The notes: generated by a model not told the origin, from the letters alone. Numbered from the stretch's first letter, positions 1 through 55,368 are shown. The stretch: 64,000 nucleotides of DNA from Amorphochlora amoebiformis (GCA_054601695.1 BAAHQB010000016.1:1-64000); one strand, 5' to 3'. A program made the numbers and translations.

Positions 1-3
1 CTG

Positions 4-50
<47 letters not shown>

Positions 51-71
51 GTGTGCGTGTGTTTTTATAAA

Positions 72-110
<39 letters not shown>

Positions 111-246
111 ATATTTAGATATATAGATATATATGTACATTAGATTTATGTAGATATATATATATATATATTATATATATATATATATGTATATATATAT
201 AGCCAGAGGTGAGTCAATTATGGAAAAAGATATATTTTGTAATTAC

Positions 247-6007
<5,761 letters not shown>

Positions 6008-6435
6008 CTTCCGCTTGATTCCCTAATTTTCGGCCCGCCAAGGGGAGGGGGGAGGAGGTCTCAGGCAAAAGGGCAGGAAAATTAGGTAAATATCTGTGAA
6101 CAAAGGCTACGGGTGGCGGGAGATGTGAAACTGTCAGATAAATATTAACTCCTGGTGCCCATGGCTCTACCGTTACCCCTGCGACCCGAAAAATAGTTTT
6201 CTCGGATCCGAAACCCTTCGGGGGCTTTGGATTTAACCTGAGATTGCATGTTTTCGATACGATTGGGGGCGGGGGGGGGGAAGGAAAGGGTCAGAGCCGA
6301 TGTCTACGTCGGAACAATCACTCGACGCACTTCAACTTCTAGAGGGTTTATGGATAGATTCCGGTTAATACCGGGTAGTACCGTTGGATTCCGAGAAAAT
6401 TAAAAGTCGGTAAACTGAGGACGACCTTCCTCACG
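6008..6435. promoter_or_regulatory. Intergenic region between divergent genes, likely shared promoter
   Basis: This 428-bp stretch lies between the minus-strand ATG at 6007 and the plus-strand ATG at 6436. It is free of (TA)n and has higher GC than the introns, with a G-run near 6267-6280. I see no TATA box or other motif that I would call with confidence. The promoter role is inferred from position alone. Confidence 0.4.
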
Positions 6436-21496
<15,061 letters not shown>

Positions 21497-21818
21497 GGTT
21501 AGGATTAGAGGGTTAATTAGGGTTAGGATTAGAGGGCTAGGGTTAGGATTAGAGTTAGGGTTAAGATTAGAGGGCTTAGGGTTAAGATTAAACGGCCGTC
21601 TTAGCCCAATGGTCATTGACTACGCTATTTAGTTTGGCTGGTATGCTGGGAGCGACCTTAGAAGGTTAGGATCAGATTATTCAGCATGTCTTAGTCCTAG
21701 GACCATTGACTCTCTTAGAAGGTTAGGGTTTAGGATTGGGCTTCAGGTTAGGGCTTGGTTAGGGTTAGTGTTGGGGTGGATACTTTGAATTTGTGGGAGT
21801 GAATGTATATATATATAT

Positions 21819-21902
<84 letters not shown>

Positions 21903-22090
21903 CACACATATATATACATACATATATATATATATATATACATATATATATGTATATATATATATATATTACATATATATATATATATCTGTTATTTGTG
22001 GGCGTGTATGTATAATATATATATATATATAAATAAATATATATATATATAATGTAATATATACACATATATATAATATATATGATATAT
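21497..22090. other. Intergenic stretch between ligase stop and RGG-SAM start
   Basis: Contains degenerate TTAGGG repeats (about 21497-21780), one copy of the dispersed ~45-bp element at 21668-21711, a partial second at about 21601-21632, and (TA)n from 21806. No additional gene is supported. The promoter of the downstream gene should lie here, but I cannot identify a core element. Confidence 0.6.
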
Positions 22091-30068
<7,978 letters not shown>

Positions 30069-30712
30069 ACCCAAAGCTGTTATCTCGACCGTGTTTTCAA
30101 AATTTGAATTATAGGCGTTAGGTTACAGCCAGTTGTGTTGTCCTGGTATATGAGTACTTTATGAGAAGAAATTACACTACGGTTGGGATTTAGTACCAAC
30201 CACTATATCGCACTAGATGTAGCACTGTACTATGCTGATCATAATGCTAATATCTAGAATATACACACTAGGTATGATTTACATAACCGTTAGTAGAATA
30301 AATGTGTAACTCTCTACCGATATCATAGTCTAAATATACTAGATATATATATTGGCCAATATCCATAGGTAAACTAGATAGAAGGCGATTAATAACACAG
30401 TTTCAGTTAAATAATTATAACTTAACCTAAGCTAAAGCTCTAAAGGTCTGTAGTAAAAGATGTTATAGAGGTCTGTAGTGTCGTCGGAAGCTAGGTTTAG
30501 CTAGGTAATTTTTCTCAATATATATTGGAAATCGCCTAAAAATATCGGCTTCCGGATAATTATCTAGAGTTATTTAGAAACTTTTTGAACCTTTGGTATT
30601 AGTCTAAGGTACCGAGGCTTTGTGTCTAAAGCATATCATAGTTAGATATGCTAGATATCTAACTAGATATATCATGAATGATTTGATATAGTACATTTAA
30701 AGCCTTTTTGAG
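30069..30712. other. Intergenic region between convergent genes
   Basis: This 644-bp stretch separates the RGG-SAM stop from the aminotransferase stop on the opposite strand. It is AT-rich but not simple-sequence, with scattered ctagatat motifs. I find no exon with acceptable splice sites on either strand. It should contain both polyadenylation regions. Confidence 0.6.
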
Positions 30713-42333
<11,621 letters not shown>

Positions 42334-42734
42334 GGTGGAGATCTACTGGTTCCACGCAGACCTGAGATTAATAAAAACGCGCATACATCGATTTTTGAAG
42401 GAATTTTGCGCGTAGCCTTCGACTACCCCCATCCTTCAGATAATCTAGGGCTGAATATTTGGCATTATGGTGGTATACAGGATATATATCCCCGGGGGGG
42501 CCTGATTATGGTCAAGGGGGTACGCACTGGGTTGGGGGTTTGAGCCGATATTTTAAGAAATGAGAATAAAATCTAAAGAATATTCCTCGCAAATCCTCGG
42601 CCTGTGATACAGCGCAATGTCACATTAATAATTATATCTCAGCCCTGATATCCAGATATGGTTATTGAGATATGTACAAGCCGTGACGTTTGCGAAATGC
42701 TTCTGTAACGTCACGCTGTCGGACAACCCGATCC
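42334..42734. promoter_or_regulatory. Bidirectional promoter region between aminotransferase and DEK-ankyrin genes
   Basis: The 401 bp between two divergent start codons are free of TA repeats. Facing half-sites tgacgt (42684-42689) and acgtca (42708-42713), with matching flanks, form an imperfect inverted repeat about 22 bp before the ATG at 42735. Such CRE-like half-sites could bind bZIP factors; that role is inference. Confidence 0.45.
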
Positions 42735-43762
42735 ATGGCGTCACTGAAGCAAGTGGAGACGACAGAAGACCCTCTTCAAGCTCCACCGAAGAGTGACTCA
42801 GGTTCAAGATTGTAGGAGAATACCAATATGATGATACACACGGGAGGTTCGGACACAGAAGGTTGTTCATAGCCCTAGAACCCATCTCACGAGCAGCCTG
42901 CATATATCAGGCGAGCAAACTGGCGGCGAAAAGACTGCTCCAGGGCCAGATGAGACTAAGGGATCAAACGACGACAGCCTCACAGCTGCGGAGCTGCGAG
43001 CCAAGTACCATCAGGACGAAGAGAAGGGCTTGAAGGAAAAAGATCCGACAGGTTACGCAATCCGAGAGCAGGAAAGACCACAATATATTATTGCTATCTC
43101 ATCAAGGGTGGGATCGACTCGGTCTAGTCAGTTCTTGTAGATCATTAACAATCAACAGGCCACTTAAATTCCAAATACAGCTGCTTGTGTTGCCGTGGTG
43201 GGGGTTTGGATGGGATACGTCAAAAAACTTTTCTTTCCTCAGTCGATGAAACCCAGCTCACTGCCCTGCGGGCGGCCGTGGGTAGTGTCCTGAATGCTCA
43301 CGCGCGAAAACAAGGGCATCAATCTTCGGTAAACGTACACATACAGAAATTTCCGTAATCGTGGCTCTGAATGCATCCTTTCGTCAGCCGTTGACGCGCA
43401 AGCAGATTCGTCGGCTTGTGGAGCTGAAGCTAGGTCTCAAACGTGAGTCCTCAAGAAAAATGCTTTTTAATACTACTCTCACGCCCACACTCGAATGCTC
43501 CCTTAGAAAAGTCGCTGGATGGGCAGAGGCGCGAGATTAACCGACTTGTGGACGAGTTTAGGGAGAAGTAATTGATTCCGCCTGGGTCATTTGGGTCTCC
43601 CTCAGACGTATAAATTCCTTTCTAATGTAGGATATTCGTCGCTTCTTCGGAAGGAAGATTGGATGAGGTATATACGTGTGTATGTATAATGGAATGTTTA
43701 CCTCACTTGGATAAGCAAGATATACCTATATAGTAAATATTAAATATATGTATATGTATATA

Positions 43763-43807
<45 letters not shown>

Positions 43808-43847
43808 CATATATATATTATATATGTATATCTATATATATATAATA

Positions 43848-43924
<77 letters not shown>

Positions 43925-44060
43925 AATGAAATAGGTCGAGAGTCTTGTATCGGCACGTGCCAACGTGAATATCCCCAATAAAAGAGGTGTTGTGCCTCTG
44001 CATCTGGCTACTACCAAGGTAATATATTCACAATTTTTATATTTATATATTTGTTTGTAC

Positions 44061-44138
<78 letters not shown>

Positions 44139-44363
44139 TATTATAACATATATATATATATACACACATATATGTACATATATGACAGAAATGTAAAATC
44201 TATATGCACATAAGGACTTCATTAGTAAGTAGCTGAATCACTCGCACAAATATGTACATATACATATACATACACATATATATATACATATTTATATATA
44301 TATATATATATACCATATCATATTTTTCAATAAATATGTATATATTTAATATCTATGTAGATA

Positions 44364-44409
<46 letters not shown>

Positions 44410-44506
44410 AATATTTCTATACAAGGGTCACATCGAGGTGGTACAGGCCCTCTTGACAGCCCGTGCTAAGCCTGATACCAGTAACTATTTAAGAAGCATA
44501 TCTCTT

Positions 44507-44574
<68 letters not shown>

Positions 44575-44612
44575 TTGTATACATACATACGTACGTACGA
44601 ATTTATACATAT

Positions 44613-44643
<31 letters not shown>

Positions 44644-44728
44644 CTAGATATAATAATATGTAAGAATTCTTTTAGAAACGTATTATAAGTCTTCGTTTAC
44701 GCTGGCGAATATATATATATATATATGT

Positions 44729-44762
<34 letters not shown>

Positions 44763-44915
44763 GTTATATATTTATACAATATGTCTATATATATGTATAT
44801 ACACATATACCATATATATAAGATTTTCTTGAGGAACTTATCTCTTACAAGTCGTTTATGTTTGCAAATATATATGAATTTATACAGATATAACACACAC
44901 ATACACATATATATT

Positions 44916-44966
<51 letters not shown>

Positions 44967-45029
44967 CATACATACATAATATATATATATATATATATAT
45001 ATATTTGTATTTATATTTATATTTCAATA

Positions 45030-45069
<40 letters not shown>

Positions 45070-45218
45070 CGTATGAGATATGTATGTATGTATGAATATA
45101 TATATTTATATACACATTATATATATATATATATACATTTATATATATATATATATATGTATGTATAAAATATACACGCATATACATATGCATATGTATA
45201 CATACGTATATACTTAAT

Positions 45219-45285
<67 letters not shown>

Positions 45286-45458
45286 AGTATATGCATATGT
45301 ATATTTATATATATATATATATATATATTCATGGTATATATATATTAGGAATGTCAAATGGATGGACGCCCCTACTATACGGTAGTGTTTATAAATATAA
45401 GCGTATATACGTTACGCATATCTTATCATATATATATATATATAATATTTATATATAC

Positions 45459-45507
<49 letters not shown>

Positions 45508-45527
45508 TATGTATATATACGTTGTGA

Positions 45528-45573
<46 letters not shown>

Positions 45574-45578
45574 TTATG

Positions 45579-45630
<52 letters not shown>

Positions 45631-45691
45631 ATATATACACATATAACGTTGCAATATCTTACCATATTTACAAAGGCTTATACGTTGCGCA

Positions 45692-45731
<40 letters not shown>

Positions 45732-45836
45732 GTATTAATCTAAACATAGAACATATGAACCATCTCACACACGTCTAGATACCTGCATGATATACACTAT
45801 GTAACATACATATGTAGAAATATATATATTTATGTA

Positions 45837-45880
<44 letters not shown>

Positions 45881-46005
45881 GTATTATATATATATATATG
45901 TATATATATGTCCATATATATATACAACATACATCTATACATACATACATACAGAGCCTGTAAGGGTCACGATGTATACATATATATATATATATAAGTA
46001 TATAT

Positions 46006-46043
<38 letters not shown>

Positions 46044-46244
46044 ATATATATTTATATATATGTATATATAGCCTCCTGGAAGGGCCACGAAGCAATAGTC
46101 TCAGGGTTAATACAAGCCAGAGCTCAGCTAAATCTGCGGGTGAGTAAAAAACCGTAATTTAGGTGATATCGTAACAATAATGATAGCCAAATAATAGTTA
46201 GGATTGTCCATAATTGTAGATATGTATGTATATATATATGTATA

Positions 46245-46292
<48 letters not shown>

Positions 46293-46366
46293 CATTATTA
46301 TTATCAATTTCATAACACGTAAGCTCTACATATACATATTTCTATATATATATATTTTATATATAC

Positions 46367-46431
<65 letters not shown>

Positions 46432-46445
46432 ATATACATATATAT

Positions 46446-46504
<59 letters not shown>

Positions 46505-46532
46505 ATTATACATATTTATGTATAAATATATA

Positions 46533-46579
<47 letters not shown>

Positions 46580-46788
46580 ACATATACTATGTATGTAAAT
46601 TGGCTAAAAACTAAATCTATAATGTAATGATAATAATAACAATATTATTAATAATATTGATAAAAATAATACATTATTTTTATTATATACATATATATAT
46701 ATATATATGGTGTAATTTTGTAACATGTTTTCACACACAGGCTTGTACATATATATATATATATATATATACGCAATATTGTATATAT

Positions 46789-46831
<43 letters not shown>

Positions 46832-46890
46832 AACGTATATGGGATGTCTTTAGACTCGAAACGGAGCTTTTCGTAAACAACTTACCATAT

Positions 46891-46947
<57 letters not shown>

Positions 46948-47099
46948 GATACTATACGTATATGTTATACCTTCAGACTCAAGATGGGGCAGTAGCCCTG
47001 ACATGGGCAGCGAGAGAGGGAAATGTCGGAATCATACGGGTTCTATTTTCATATCTAAGAACAATTGATTACATATATAGTATGTATATATATATATAT

Positions 47100-47133
<34 letters not shown>

Positions 47134-47222
47134 TACACGGAAATGTCGGAATCATACGGGTTCTATTTTCATATCTAAGAACAATTGATTACATATAATA
47201 TATATATATATATATTATATAT

Positions 47223-47289
<67 letters not shown>

Positions 47290-47346
47290 ACATACACGGA
47301 AATGTCGGAATCATACGGGTTCTATTCTCATATCTAAGAACAATTG

Positions 47347-47396
<50 letters not shown>

Positions 47397-47769
47397 CATA
47401 CACGGAAATGTCGGAATCATACGGGTTCTATTTTCATATCTAAGAACAATTGGTTACATATAATATATATGTATATACATATATATACACATATATATAC
47501 ATACATATATTATATATATACACACACACACAAATATATATATATGCATATATACATATATATACATACATATATATTACATATAACATACACGGAAATG
47601 TCGGAATCATACGGGTTCTATTCTCATATCTAAGAACAATTGATTAAATATAACATATATGCATATATATATATATATATTATATATCACATATGTGTAC
47701 ATAACATACACGGAAATGTCGGAATTACACAGGTTATATTTTCATTTCCAAGAACTAGTGATTACATAC

Positions 47770-47824
<55 letters not shown>

Positions 47825-47877
47825 GGAAATGTGGGAATTATACAGGTTCTATTTTCATATCCAAGAACTAACGATCA

Positions 47878-47911
<34 letters not shown>

Positions 47912-48653
47912 ATATATATATATACGTATAAATATATATAATATATATACGTATAAATATATATATATATACATATACATATATATATACATATCGAGAT
48001 ACATATATGCCGAAATTGTAACATAGTACAATGTATAAGCAACAAATAAAATATAAATACCTCAGGAAGTCATAATATAATAGGGTATTATACAGCCCTA
48101 ACCCTAACTCTAAATGTTCCCTAACTCTAATATTACCTAACGCTAACCCTAATAGTATCCCTAACCCTAACCCTAACCCTAACCGTAGCCCTAGCCCTAA
48201 CCCTAAGAGTAGACCTGACCAAAGCACTAGCCCTAACCCTTAAGGCTAACCCTTAACCCTAACCCTGACATAATGGTATTCAGCTTAGTGTATTATAATA
48301 CATTGCGACAGTGTTTATACCTAGGAATTGGTATAATTTGCCAATGATAAGTGTATATATATATATATCGTATGTGTGAATGAATAATAGCATGTATCTT
48401 TGTGGGTATGTGTGTATATGAATATATGTTCATGTGTACATATATACACAAATACATAAATAATAATGCGGTATTGTATAATTCACGTGATACGGGTATG
48501 ATTTACATTTATATCTACATGACGCGATGTGATTTATATCTATTTCTTCGTATGTATATGGACACATTTACATATTACAAAAATATATATCTAATTCTAG
48601 ATGTATTACAAATATTGTACGCATAATAAACTTATATACATACATATATATAT

Positions 48654-48691
<38 letters not shown>

Positions 48692-48843
48692 CAATTACTA
48701 TATACTCCTTAGGCATTAGCAGATGCTAAGGCTGACCCTATGGCACGTGATTTGATTCAGAAGATGACACCCAGACAAGTATATATAAATTATATAAGTA
48801 TACGTATGTGTATATGTATGTATTAAAACGTAAAACCTTTTAT

Positions 48844-48934
<91 letters not shown>

Positions 48935-48978
48935 ATATACTGAGTTTTTTGCTCATAAAATACACAATGCTTACATAA

Positions 48979-49018
<40 letters not shown>

Positions 49019-49365
49019 CGCATACACACATGTAAAATATATTTACACCCATAAATATATTTATATATACTCTGTACCTAATCCATATATCGTATATCAG
49101 CACGCTGAGATACAGAATAGAACCGAAGCCGCGAAGTTACTACTGGGGGTATAAATACATCGATAACGTGAATATAACATATATGTGCAGACACACAAGA
49201 AAAAAGTTTCATAAATCTGGAATTGATATGTAGGGTAAAATGGTTGAGATGAAAGGGAAATAATCGAACATAATATAAACACATAATCAGCTGGAGGAAA
49301 AGAGAACCGAAGAAAAAAAAATGGCCGAATTTCGGGCAAGATTGCAATATCCAGAGGTGATACAC

Positions 49366-49416
<51 letters not shown>

Positions 49417-49475
49417 ATATGTACTATGTAGCGTTTTGAGGAGTCTGAATCAGACCGTCATCCCATACATGAGTT

Positions 49476-49539
<64 letters not shown>

Positions 49540-49738
49540 AATATTTACATATATACATATATATATATATATGTATATATATATACTCTGTACTATACGT
49601 TTATGATTTCGAAGAGTCTGAAACAGACCGTCACCCCATACCTGAGTCTTAACATAATATATATATATATATATATCTATGTACAAATATAAACCTATGT
49701 TTAAGGATTTGAAGAGTATGCCTGAGTCCAACAATATA

Positions 49739-49769
<31 letters not shown>

Positions 49770-49947
49770 CGAAACATTTAGGGATATATATATATATATA
49801 TGTATATACATATGTATATATATATTATACTCGACACATTTAGGGTTTTGAAGAGTCTGAATCTGACAGACACCCCATACCTGAGACGTCATCAAACCTT
49901 CCCAATGAAAAAGAATGGTATACATGATATGTATATGTGTATATATG

Positions 49948-50003
<56 letters not shown>

Positions 50004-50054
50004 CCCCATACTTGAGATGTCATCAAACCTTCCCAATAAAAAAGAATGGTGTGC

Positions 50055-50112
<58 letters not shown>

Positions 50113-50163
50113 CCCCATACCTGAGACGTCATCAAACCTTCCCAATAAAAAAGAATGGTGTAC

Positions 50164-50220
<57 letters not shown>

Positions 50221-50272
50221 TATATACCCCATACCTAAGGCGTCATCCGATAAAAAAGAATGGTATACATAT

Positions 50273-50304
<32 letters not shown>

Positions 50305-50364
50305 TTCGTAATGTATGTATGTATTTCTACCCCAATACATGGGAACGATATCCCTCACGTATGC

Positions 50365-50395
<31 letters not shown>

Positions 50396-50489
50396 GTATG
50401 CACATACATATATATATACATACATATACACACATATATATTTATATATATATATATATACACATATAACATAAACATATATATATGTG

Positions 50490-50525
<36 letters not shown>

Positions 50526-50644
50526 CTGTGTGTACATATTTAGAGATATATATATCTATATATCCATAAATTTATATCCATAAATTCACTTCATTATTCA
50601 AACCGTGTGTCGCTTGGTGAGTATAATATGTAACACATATACAC

Positions 50645-50679
<35 letters not shown>

Positions 50680-50775
50680 CATATATGCATACATGCATGT
50701 AATAACAGCAAAGAGGAGCTCGGATTAGAGGTCAGAGCCGCCCGAAAATTCGAGCAGAGAGGTCGTATAACCTGA
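42735..50775 (+). CDS. DEK C-terminal-like domain plus ankyrin-repeat protein
   Basis: Sixteen phase-consistent exons: 42735-42801 ([18 protein letters not shown]), 42911-43126, 43243-43328, 43388-43442, 43507-43567, 43631-43667, 43935-44018, 44426-44480, 45349-45381, 46072-46139, 46977-47039, 48713-48778, 49101-49148, 49291-49356, 49844-49917, 50709-50775 (TGA). About 381 aa. Residues ~96-165 ([41 protein letters not shown]) resemble the DEK_C fold, a DNA/chromatin-associated helical domain. Ankyrin repeats follow ([73 protein letters not shown], then a weaker fourth with [18 protein letters not shown]). The tail is a charged coiled-coil-like segment ([18 protein letters not shown]) and a Glu/Lys-rich end. 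The 5' third has compact, repeat-free introns; from exon 7 on, introns are long (TA)n. A protein-interaction role, possibly nuclear, is inference. Confidence 0.88.
46850..47880 (+). repeat. Echo array on both sides of an ankyrin exon
   Basis: The true exon is 46977-47039. One acceptor-side copy lies upstream (ctttagactcgaaacggagc, about 46849-46868). Six donor-side copies follow, starting near 47138, 47297, 47402, 47593, 47709 and 47822. Each starts cacggaaatgtcggaatcat or a close variant, runs through the donor gttcta and continues to about acaattgattacat. Later copies are more diverged. The next real exon, 48713-48778, joins 47039 in frame and completes the ankyrin motif. Confidence 0.92.
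48090..48270. repeat. CCCTAA array in the DEK-ankyrin gene
   Basis: Imperfect C-strand telomeric hexamers, with variants such as accgtagccctagcc, lie in the intron between exons 46977-47039 and 48713-48778. Nothing coding is apparent here. Confidence 0.85.
49428..50270 (+). repeat. Two-sided echo array around DEK-ankyrin exon 15
   Basis: The true exon is 49844-49917. Upstream are three copies of its 5' part (ttttgaagagtctgaatc and variants) near 49432, 49600 and 49708. Downstream are three copies of its 3' part (ccccatacctgagacgtcat, then aaaaaagaatg and donor gt) near 50004, 50113 and 50226. Substitutions and a deletion in the last copy show they are diverged. Confidence 0.92.
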
Positions 50776-51155
50776 AAAAAAATCCCAAATCGACATAACC
50801 TATTCAACCGCCAATATTGACATCTTAGTGTATTATTACGCCGTTTTGGGTCCTAATTACTGCGTTGTGGTGTTTAGTGTGTCAGTGTGTTTAGAGAGGT
50901 TAATACGAGGAGATATGTGAGTTCTAATACTAGCTGTTATGTATATAAAAGTGTGTATATATATATATATATATATAAGTGTGTGTGTATATATGTATGT
51001 GTGTGTGTGTGTATGTACATATTACCACGTCTGTTAGCGAAATTACAAACAAAGAAACACATGTATTTTTATACAATGTATATGTATGTATGTAATATGT
51101 ATATATATATATGTATGTGTATATGTATATATGTATATATGTATGTGTGTGTATG

Positions 51156-51192
<37 letters not shown>

Positions 51193-51246
51193 AATATAAA
51201 ATATGAATCTATAAAAATATGCACACACTCACTATATATATACATG

Positions 51247-51286
<40 letters not shown>

Positions 51287-51340
51287 ATATAATATATAGG
51301 TTTATATGTTTGTATGTATATATTTATATACAAATATAGA

Positions 51341-51382
<42 letters not shown>

Positions 51383-51622
51383 TCTATATATTAATATACA
51401 TATACAGACATAGCAGCGACAGCGGGCCTTTCGTCTCAGCAGCGCACCCTTAGAGGTTTAGATAGTAAGGAAGCTCGATTCGGTAAACAGGAGATTTCTC
51501 AGAGATTGTCGGAGATCTTCGAGAGAGGGGGGGGAGGAGGGAAATATTTCGAGAGCGAGAGGAAAGAAGGGAGAGAGGGCAAGAGACACGGGAAAAGATA
51601 AGAGGGAAGAATATATTGAGAG

Positions 51623-51676
<54 letters not shown>

Positions 51677-51801
51677 GTAAGGTAAATGGGGGTTTACTTG
51701 ACGGTGTGTTTATTGTTTTTTTTCCTGTTGTCCTGTTGTTTTTGCTTTCGACATTTCAACACGGATATATATGTATGTACGTGGGTATATATGTATGTAT
51801 G

Positions 51802-51832
<31 letters not shown>

Positions 51833-51880
51833 ATATATTTGTGTGTATGTGTGTATGTGTGTATATATATGTATGTATTG

Positions 51881-51924
<44 letters not shown>

Positions 51925-52056
51925 TATACGTGTGTGTGTTTGCATATATTTTGAAAAATATGTACATATGTGAATATGATACACATATATAACATAAATA
52001 TATATATATATATACATATATAACTGTGGTATACATATATAAATATATATATGTAT

Positions 52057-52102
<46 letters not shown>

Positions 52103-52125
52103 GTATGTATGTAATATTTATACAC

Positions 52126-52160
<35 letters not shown>

Positions 52161-52239
52161 ATATGTTGTATATGTATATATTTGTCTAAATATATATCTA
52201 TGTAAAAAATATACAGAGATATATAATACTCAAACCCAG
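50776..52239. other. Intergenic/5' region of the next gene, with unresolved coding islands
   Basis: After the DEK-ankyrin stop the sequence is non-repetitive to about 50945, then (TA)n. A candidate exon at 51414-51455 (QRQRAFRLSSAPLE, between tag and gtttag) is phase-compatible with the exon at 52240. An alternative reading of the same island runs open from about 51411 to a stop at 51602 and is Gly/Arg/Glu-rich. I cannot choose between them, and no start codon for the downstream gene is identified. Confidence 0.35.
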
Positions 52240-52302
52240 GAGAGTATTGTAGGCGGTCGTTCTTGCTCGAGTCGGGGCTCACGGTACTGCTAATGATATA
52301 TA

Positions 52303-52360
<58 letters not shown>

Positions 52361-52851
52361 CATTATACATATATATATATGTATGTTACATGTATGTATA
52401 TATATATATATATACATGCTATTTATGGATATTTCTCTTCTTTCTACTCCATATTTCACAAGAAATTCCCAATCCAGAAAAATTCGCAAAATTTACAAAA
52501 TTCCCTAACATCTTTTGAGAAACTTCCCCAAATTTGTTGATTTTACTTTTAAGAAACTTTCCCGAAATCTGGATTTTTTGACCCGCCTTTTTTTTTTTTT
52601 TTCTGAGAAATTGCCCAAGATCGGGGTTTGGAAGCTGCTGAATATAATGCTTAGTACTAACCCTTTTAGTTAGTTTTAGCGGTGCTTATGTTTATGACGC
52701 CAAATACTGTTCTCCAAAGGTTAGTAATATGTACATATTGTATGGATATATGTGTGTGTTTTTATGGAAGATATTAGTATGTATGTGTCGGTATATATGT
52801 GTGGATGTGTGTACATGAAATGTTTAAGTTGTGTACTTAATGTATAATGTG

Positions 52852-52897
<46 letters not shown>

Positions 52898-52993
52898 ATA
52901 TATATATATATATATCTATATCTATATAAATGTGTGTATGTGTATGTTAATATGTTTGTTATATTCACTACTATTACTATTATATATTCCTAA

Positions 52994-53024
<31 letters not shown>

Positions 53025-53033
53025 CTGCACATG

Positions 53034-53064
<31 letters not shown>

Positions 53065-53186
53065 ATATATATATATATATATATTTATGTATGTAGTAAG
53101 TACTTGAATATGTTTACAAGTACACATATAGTTATTCTTCTTAAATATTTCTTACAAAAAGATATATATATATATGTATATATATA

Positions 53187-53217
<31 letters not shown>

Positions 53218-53353
53218 GTATGCATACATAAATGTATATGTCTGTGTGTGTGTAATGTATATAATATTTGATATGTAAACATACATATATATATATATAT
53301 ATGTACATATATGTGTGTATATATGTAAACATTAATTGTATGTATACATATAT

Positions 53354-53394
<41 letters not shown>

Positions 53395-53663
53395 TTAACA
53401 TATAATCACATATATTACATATATATACATATATATGTATATACATATATATTGTTGTATATATATTTATATATGTATATAATATAACCTACATACATGT
53501 GTATATTCATACATCAGTGTTGGGTTTCAGCACGCGGTTCCTATTGTCATTGACTCAGTTCCTCTGGTATGACCATTTTTGTGTACATTATTCAGATATT
53601 ACATTGGTATATGATCCATTTTGTATACATTATTCGCATATTACATTGCACATACATGTATAG

Positions 53664-53700
<37 letters not shown>

Positions 53701-53843
53701 TTAGATTGGAGTCTGGGTATTGGTAAAAGCGCTAATCGGCTTGCGACGATGTGGCCGCCTCTCACAACAAACGGTAGCAATATATATATTATGTATGTAA
53801 ATATATATATATATATATATATATGTTTGTATATATATTTATG

Positions 53844-53874
<31 letters not shown>

Positions 53875-54387
53875 ACATCAATGCTCCAACACTCATGTGT
53901 ACACTATTACAGCATCAAAACAACAATATAATTAAAAAAAGCAAAAAAAAAAAAAAACAAGAGAAAATCAGGATTGAAACAGTAGAAGAGTAGGTAATTC
54001 ATTAACTATATATTCAATTCAGGTGGAGATTTGGCTACTTTCAGACTTCCTGTACATATACTCGGTCGTAGGGTTCGCTCGAATACACCCTCAGGCATGG
54101 ACAGCAACCAATATTTCAGGGCTTTTGGTGAGTTTAAAAAACGCAAAATATTATGTATATATATATATATATTATTTACATATGAACAAAACAAAATTAT
54201 TTTTATTCACACAAATATATATATACATATACATTCACATATATATATTGAATATATATGTATATAAATTTATATGTATATATATTGCATATATATATAT
54301 ATATATATATATGGATATATATATGTATATGTATTTATTTATTGTGCATTCAAATATATACTGGCAATTTGCGGGCCGTTGGACATT

Positions 54388-54448
<61 letters not shown>

Positions 54449-54604
54449 AAAGCACATGACATAACCACATATATTATATTCATGTATATATATTATACTT
54501 AGGCATTTATTTAAATACCTATACACACATATATATATATATATACACATATATATACACATATATATATATTATGTAAATATATATATATATATGTAAA
54601 TATG

Positions 54605-54635
<31 letters not shown>

Positions 54636-54857
54636 TACATATACATATACATACACGTACATATACATACATATACATATACATATATATATCTATATAT
54701 ATACAACACTCAGATGACAGCAGTCTGGGCCCCCATACGTATGTATTGGCTAATGGAGCTCCGAGGGTACGACCCCGCCGCTCCTGTCCACAGTAACGCT
54801 AGACCCACCGGAAAGGGTAAGAACAAACCGAGAAGAGTGCTGGGAGGCACCCGATAG
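52240..54857 (+). CDS. Small hydrophobic, probably membrane protein of unknown family (5' end unresolved)
   Basis: Six phase-consistent exons: 52240-52283, 52680-52719, 53531-53566, 53705-53773, 54023-54127, 54714-54857 (TAG). The chain reads [39 protein letters not shown], then [38 protein letters not shown], and [19 protein letters not shown] before a basic Pro/Gly/Lys/Arg tail. There are two or three hydrophobic stretches long enough to cross a membrane. I do not recognise the family. The last three exons are also open and phase-compatible in a second frame ([55 protein letters not shown]), but that frame cannot connect to exon 53531-53566 and gives no hydrophobic segments. The start codon is not found. 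Confidence 0.45.
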
Positions 54858-55223
54858 CGGTTTCTCTACAATCTGTCTAGCTGGTGTGGATCTTATGGCA
54901 TGATTATGATTATGAGCTAAGCCGGTGGTTTGAATTTATTATATGAAGGATTTCTTAGTTTCTAGAGTTATATGTATTTACACTAGTACTAGTAGTACAT
55001 GGATGAGTATCTACAATTTAAATAGTTTACGTTTAAATTAGCTGCAAAGTGCTCAAGATGAGGACTACAGTGTATAGCAAAACTTGTATACTTTTTCTGG
55101 TGTATAATACGTATCACCTGACATAATTCCATATGATCGGATTGTTGATGGCACTGTGTTCAAACAAGAAAAATAATGTGCAGATATGTGATACATGTAT
55201 AATTATTATTATATATATATACT

Positions 55224-55297
<74 letters not shown>

Positions 55298-55325
55298 ATA
55301 CAATTATATACCGTCACTGCCGCAG

Positions 55326-55368
<43 letters not shown>

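Noticed and set aside
51411-51602. 63-codon Gly/Arg/Glu-rich open stretch as a standalone gene
   Set aside because: No start codon, and the second half is a GA-rich tract. Only its first part could be an exon of the downstream gene.
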